Part shown: positions 7,660 to 10,298 of the stretch, in pieces
How the letters are laid out: every line of letters starts with the position of its first letter
How positions within the stretch are numbered: position 1 is the stretch's first letter
DNA from: Candidatus Poribacteria bacterium
GTDB taxonomy: Bacteria > Poribacteria > WGA-4E > WGA-3G
DNA length: 10,298 nucleotides
NCBI GenBank assembly: GCA_009835515.1
Contig: VXXH01000772.1
Location: 1 to 10,298 of the forward strand
Direction: 5' to 3'
Position numbers and translations under genes: made by a program
The notes under the pieces: model-generated
What the model was told of the DNA's origin: nothing
What the model saw: the letters and a program-made list of their open reading frames with translations, nothing else
Database searches by the model: none

Positions 7660-8817
7660 ATGAACCGTAGAAATTTTCTGATTAACGGAAGTACAGCATT
7701 GGCAGGACTCTTTCTCGCTAAGCATCCGACGCTGCTGTATGCGGACAACCGTGAAACCCATGTTAATAAGCTTATAAACGGAAAGGAAAAAGATATGAAA
7801 ACAGCAGTTAGTATCGTTGACGATGCATTTTACATTAACGGCGAAATTACCTACCCAGGGCGTTTCTACCAAGATAACAAAATCGAAGGGTTGCTCATCA
7901 ACACCCGCATGGTGCAGGGTATCTTTGATGACAGGAACCCGGAGACTATACATCTCTGGGAATACCCGGATACTGGAGAATGGGACCCCGAACGCAATAC
8001 CCGCGAATTTTTAGCCGCGATGCCGACGTGGCGCGCCCACGGCGTATTAGCGTTCACGATCAACCTCCAAGGCGGGAGCCCCGAAGGCTACTCCAAAGCA
8101 CAGCCGTGGCACAACTCCGGTATTGAAGCCGATGGCAGCCTGAACCCTGATTATCTATCGCGACTTGAACGCATCATTGATTTTGCCGACACGCTCGGTA
8201 TGGTCGTTATTCTCGGTTATTTCTATTTCGGGCAGGACCAACGGGTTGAGGACGAGAACGCTGTCAAACGTGCCGTGGACAATGCAACGGGCTGGCTCTT
8301 TGACAAGGGCTATACCAACGTTATCGTTGAGGTGAACAACGAATGCAACGTCAGAGCATATACCCACGAAATTCTAATGCCACAACGAGTACACGAATTG
8401 ATTGAACAGGTCAAAGCGACGACACACAACGGCAATAGATTCCTCGTTGGAACGAGTTACGGGGGTGGTAAGGTGCCACTGGAAAACGTTGTGCGTTCCT
8501 CAGATTTCCTGCTCGTGCACGGCAACGGTGTCAAAGACCCGAACCGCATTATTGAGATGGTCCAACAGACCCGTGAAGTGCCGGGATACCGTCCGATGCC
8601 GATCCTTTTCAACGAAGACGATCATTTCGATTTCGATAAACCCTTGAACAACTTCGTCGCTGCTGTCAGCCAATACGCATCATGGGGATACTTTGACCCG
8701 GGTGAAAACGACTATCACCACGGCTACCAATCCGTACCCGTGCAATGGCAGATCAACACCCCACGCAAACGTGCCTTTTTCCAGAAGGCTCGCGACATTA
8801 CCGGATGGGACGCTTAG
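7660..8817 (+). CDS. Tat-exported TIM-barrel protein, clan GH-A glycosidase-like (385 aa)
   Basis: The N-terminus NRRNFLINGSTALAGLFLA (2-20) is a twin-arginine signal with a short hydrophobic core; cleavage after YA (27-28) is plausible. The mature part reads as a TIM barrel. VIVEVNNECN (221-230) ends in the Asn-Glu pair (N227, E228) that marks the acid/base at strand 4 of clan GH-A glycosidases. H287 in LLVHGNG fits strand 6, and E319 in PILFNEDDH fits the nucleophile at strand 7. Aromatic residues (W150, W211, W342, Y344) could line a sugar cleft. The exact GH family and substrate cannot be named; GH5-like is the closest impression. AGGGA (7650-7654) lies 5 nt before the ATG. A second in-frame ATG at 7795 has a stronger site and would give a 340-aa form without the signal. 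The slipin gene follows after 15 bp. A non-catalytic relative is possible. Confidence 0.7.
   Translation: MNRRNFLINGSTALAGLFLAKHPTLLYADNRETHVNKLINGKEKDMKTAVSIVDDAFYINGEITYPGRFYQDNKIEGLLINTRMVQGIFDDRNPETIHLWEYPDTGEWDPERNTREFLAAMPTWRAHGVLAFTINLQGGSPEGYSKAQPWHNSGIEADGSLNPDYLSRLERIIDFADTLGMVVILGYFYFGQDQRVEDENAVKRAVDNATGWLFDKGYTNVIVEVNNECNVRAYTHEILMPQRVHELIEQVKATTHNGNRFLVGTSYGGGKVPLENVVRSSDFLLVHGNGVKDPNRIIEMVQQTREVPGYRPMPILFNEDDHFDFDKPLNNFVAAVSQYASWGYFDPGENDYHHGYQSVPVQWQINTPRKRAFFQKARDITGWDA
7782..7797 (+). promoter_or_regulatory. Internal Shine-Dalgarno and ATG inside the glycosidase-like gene
   Basis: AAAGGA (7782-7787) sits 7 nt upstream of an in-frame ATG (7795-7797, Met46). The spacing and purine richness are better than those of the annotated start. 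Initiation here would yield a protein without the twin-arginine signal. The codons between the two starts encode a polar linker after the signal peptide, so the site may be incidental. Confidence 0.35.
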
Positions 8818-8832
8818 AAAGGAATACTGAAA

Positions 8833-9606
8833 ATGTTACCACAAATTGAACCAATCTATTTTGCTATTGCCGTATTTGTCGTCATTCTGTTGGCGACAAG
8901 TGTTAGGATCCTCAAAGAATACGAACGCGCCGTTATTTTCCGTCTCGGACGATTGACAGGGACTCGCGGTCCCGGCCTCGTGTTTATGATTCCGTTCTGG
9001 ATTGAGCGGATGCAAAAAATCAGCCTCCGTGTTATCGTCAACGATGTCACCCCGCAAGATGTTATTACAAAAGATAACGTCTCCGTGAGTGTCAATGCCG
9101 TTCTTAGCTTCAGGGTAACTGAAGCGGATAGGGCGGTGATTGAAGTCGAGGACTTCGGTTTCGCGATTTCCCAAGTCGCACAGACGACACTCCGGAGCGT
9201 GCTCGGACGCGCCGAACTCGACGATCTACTCTCCGAACGCGAAAAGTTGAATCAAGACTTGGAAGATATTATCAAAAAGCATTGTGAACCGTGGGGTGTT
9301 GAAGTGCTGGCGATGGAGATTAAACACGTAGATCTCCCCGTCGAAATGCAACGCGCCATGGCGAAACAGGCGGAAGCGGAGCGTGAACGCCGCGCCAAAG
9401 TCACACACGCCGAAGGTGAATTTGAATCGGCACAAGTGTTAACCGATGCCGCTGAAATCCTCAGCAAAACGCCAACAGCGGTGCAGCTCCGATTCCTACA
9501 GGCATTGGTGGAGGTCAGTGCAGAGAAAAACTCAACCGTCGTCTTCCCAATCCCAATAGACCTGCTGAGTCCGTTCCTCGAGCAGATAAAGGATAAAGAA
9601 GAATAA
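8833..9606 (+). CDS. Slipin (stomatin/SPFH-domain membrane protein, 257 aa)
   Basis: Bacterial slipins are prohibitin/stomatin-like proteins that oligomerise on the inner membrane and are thought to organise membrane microdomains or regulate membrane proteolysis. One N-terminal membrane segment (about 8-25) is followed by the SPFH/Band 7 domain (about 26-185). The segments [20 protein letters not shown] (30-49), [20 protein letters not shown] (112-131) and LLSEREKLN (132-140) are diagnostic of the slipin group. A charged helix with the [17 protein letters not shown] stretch (180-196) and a short hydrophobic C-terminal tail ([10 protein letters not shown], 236-245) complete it. The length is normal for the family. 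AAAGGA (8818-8823) lies 9 nt before the ATG and the gap to the previous stop is 15 bp, so it is likely co-transcribed with the glycosidase-like gene. The usual partner, an NfeD-family membrane protease, is not adjacent on either side. Confidence 0.93.
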   Translation: MLPQIEPIYFAIAVFVVILLATSVRILKEYERAVIFRLGRLTGTRGPGLVFMIPFWIERMQKISLRVIVNDVTPQDVITKDNVSVSVNAVLSFRVTEADRAVIEVEDFGFAISQVAQTTLRSVLGRAELDDLLSEREKLNQDLEDIIKKHCEPWGVEVLAMEIKHVDLPVEMQRAMAKQAEAERERRAKVTHAEGEFESAQVLTDAAEILSKTPTAVQLRFLQALVEVSAEKNSTVVFPIPIDLLSPFLEQIKDKEE

Positions 9607-9664
9607 ACATTTGCTGGCGAGGCTTATAGAGATTGAAAATTTGATTTGGTAATGTGTTGGTTAA

Positions 9665-9691
9665 TTGTCCGAATCAGGATTTACAGGATTA
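9665..9691. repeat. Short interspersed repeat containing CAGGATT twice
   Basis: CAGGATT occurs at 9675-9681 and 9684-9690, 9 nt apart, within a stretch running from TTGTCCGAATCAGG to TTACAGGATTA. From memory this resembles a dispersed repeat found in poribacterial intergenic regions, often in longer arrays; only a minimal copy is seen here. It has no coding potential. The surrounding bases 9607-9664 show no other feature. Confidence 0.4.
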
Positions 9692-9723
9692 GAAGCACCA
9701 GAGGTAACATTCTTCCGTAAATT

Positions 9724-9897
9724 GTCTATGCACAGCCGGAACTCGTTAAATCCGCCGTAGAAAAAATCCAATCTTGCATGATCTGGGAATGACTCCTTGA
9801 ATACGACTCCACGATGGAGCCATACCAGAAAGGCTGCATGGCCGAGGCAGAGATTGGCTACCTCGGTCAGGCATCAGAAAACTTTAGGGATTATTGA
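9724..9897 (+). pseudogene. Possible decayed C-terminal fragment of an unidentified gene
   Basis: Read in the frame starting at 9724, the sequence gives a protein-like stretch: VYAQPELVKSAVEKIQSC (first 18 codons), a TGA at 9790-9792, then LLEYDSTMEPYQKGC and MAEAEIGYLGQASENFRDY up to a TGA at 9895-9897. The codon pattern (Glu-, Ala- and Gly-rich, helix-like) looks coding, but there is a TAA at 9718-9720 just before it, one internal stop, and no start with a ribosome binding site. A rho-independent terminator begins 20 nt after the last stop, as expected for a real gene end. I cannot name the family. It could also be chance, because the stretch is only 58 codons. Confidence 0.4.
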
Positions 9898-9917
9898 AAT
9901 GTAGATTTTTTTCATGA

Positions 9918-9960
9918 AACAGGCTGCTACCTCCGAGGAGATAGCAGCTTGTTTTTATTT
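9918..9960 (+). terminator. Rho-independent terminator
   Basis: The left arm AACAGGCTGCTACCTCC (9918-9934) pairs with GGAGATAGCAGCTTGTT (9937-9953) with one G-U pair and one mismatch. The tip folds as CTC-CGAG-GAG. A T-rich run (GTTTTTATTT, 9951-9960) follows. It would end plus-strand transcripts from the slipin gene or from the decayed gene before it. It abuts the stop codon of the convergent minus-strand gene. On the minus strand the hairpin is preceded by an A-tract but not followed by a clean T-run, so termination there would be weaker. Confidence 0.8.
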
Positions 9961-10298
9961 CAGAGAGCAATATTCTCGACCTTTTTCTGGATTTCATCTA
10001 CAAAACCCTTGTCTAATAAGGATTGAGCACGATGCTTATGGTCTTCACCTACTTGAGGGCTATTTACCAAGTCTTTGAGCATTCCGTTAACCTTCTTTAT
10101 GTCCAGATAGTACTTGCCATCAATCTTTAAACAATCGAAACTCCGTTTTGCAATTGCTTGTGGTGAGGGACGGTGTCCAGTGATGCAATTGTAAATCGTC
10201 ACTTTACGATAAGCAAGAGGACTTATTTCAGGTAGGGTACCCTGCTCAGAACCAAGATTACAGATGTTGATTAAAATGCAACCGTCTTGATTCTTTAC
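9960..10298 (-). CDS. Partial hypothetical protein, 3' end only (5' end beyond window)
   Basis: I do not recognise this gene. The reading frame is open from the right edge of the window to a stop at 9960-9962, giving 112 codons with no internal stop. A GTG at 10200-10202 could be read as a start, but the frame continues upstream for another 32 codons of plausible protein (GCILINICNLGSEQG, then LPEISPLAYRK) and no Shine-Dalgarno is evident before that GTG. I therefore treat it as the C-terminal part of a longer gene. The visible part contains ITGHRPSPQAIAKRSFDCLK, then IDGKYYLDIKKVNGMLKDLV, and ends in a charged helical tail (FVDEIQKKVENIAL). No membrane segment is visible. It converges on the terminator at 9918-9960. 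Base composition is more AT-rich than that of the slipin and glycosidase-like genes, which could mean a different origin. Confidence 0.55.
   Translation of the reverse strand, partial: VKNQDGCILINICNLGSEQGTLPEISPLAYRKVTIYNCITGHRPSPQAIAKRSFDCLKIDGKYYLDIKKVNGMLKDLVNSPQVGEDHKHRAQSLLDKGFVDEIQKKVENIAL

Overview
The window is bacterial, chromosomal in character and densely coded, with moderate GC. Its gene families (a large vWA/glutamine-amidotransferase-like membrane protein, DUF4159 and DUF4175) and its intergenic inverted repeats resemble Candidatus Poribacteria or a similar uncultivated lineage. Planctomycete or FCB-type relatives cannot be excluded, and this placement is inferred from gene style and repeat style, not from a marker gene.

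Layout. (1) Bases 109-480, minus strand: a small acidic orphan protein behind a good sigma70-like promoter (518-547). Bases 1-108 hold nothing I can call. (2) Bases 481-751: a divergent intergenic region. A 96-bp element with perfect 10-bp terminal inverted repeats (584-679) lies between the minus promoter and a consensus plus promoter (TTGACA-18 bp-TATAAT, 696-725). (3) Bases 752-7445: a three-gene operon of membrane proteins: vWA/GATase-like (788 aa), DUF4159 (233 aa from the preferred start) and a giant DUF4175-type protein (1196 aa). Gaps are 14 and 20 bp and each gene has its own ribosome binding site. (4) Bases 7446-7659: a 146-bp MITE-like element with 13-bp terminal inverted repeats that encloses two tandem 45-bp units. 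(5) Bases 7660-9606: a Tat-exported protein resembling clan GH-A glycosidases, followed 15 bp later by a slipin (SPFH protein). (6) Bases 9607-9959: a short repeat, a possible decayed C-terminal gene fragment, and a strong rho-independent terminator. (7) Bases 9960-10298, minus strand: the 3' part of an unrecognised gene that runs off the window.

How the genes may work together. The operon at 752-7445 looks like the envelope part of a MoxR/vWA-type module. The vWA protein has an intact metal-binding (MIDAS) motif facing outside the cytoplasm, DUF4159 is a small membrane-anchored GATase-fold protein, and DUF4175 combines three membrane helices, beta-rich Ig-like domains and about 600 residues of Gln/Glu-rich coiled coil. 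The usual MoxR ATPase and DUF58 partners are not in this window, and the promoter in front of the vWA gene suggests transcription starts there. The function of such modules is not established. The glycosidase-like protein and the slipin form a separate small transcription unit, or are read through from the operon, because no convincing terminator separates them.
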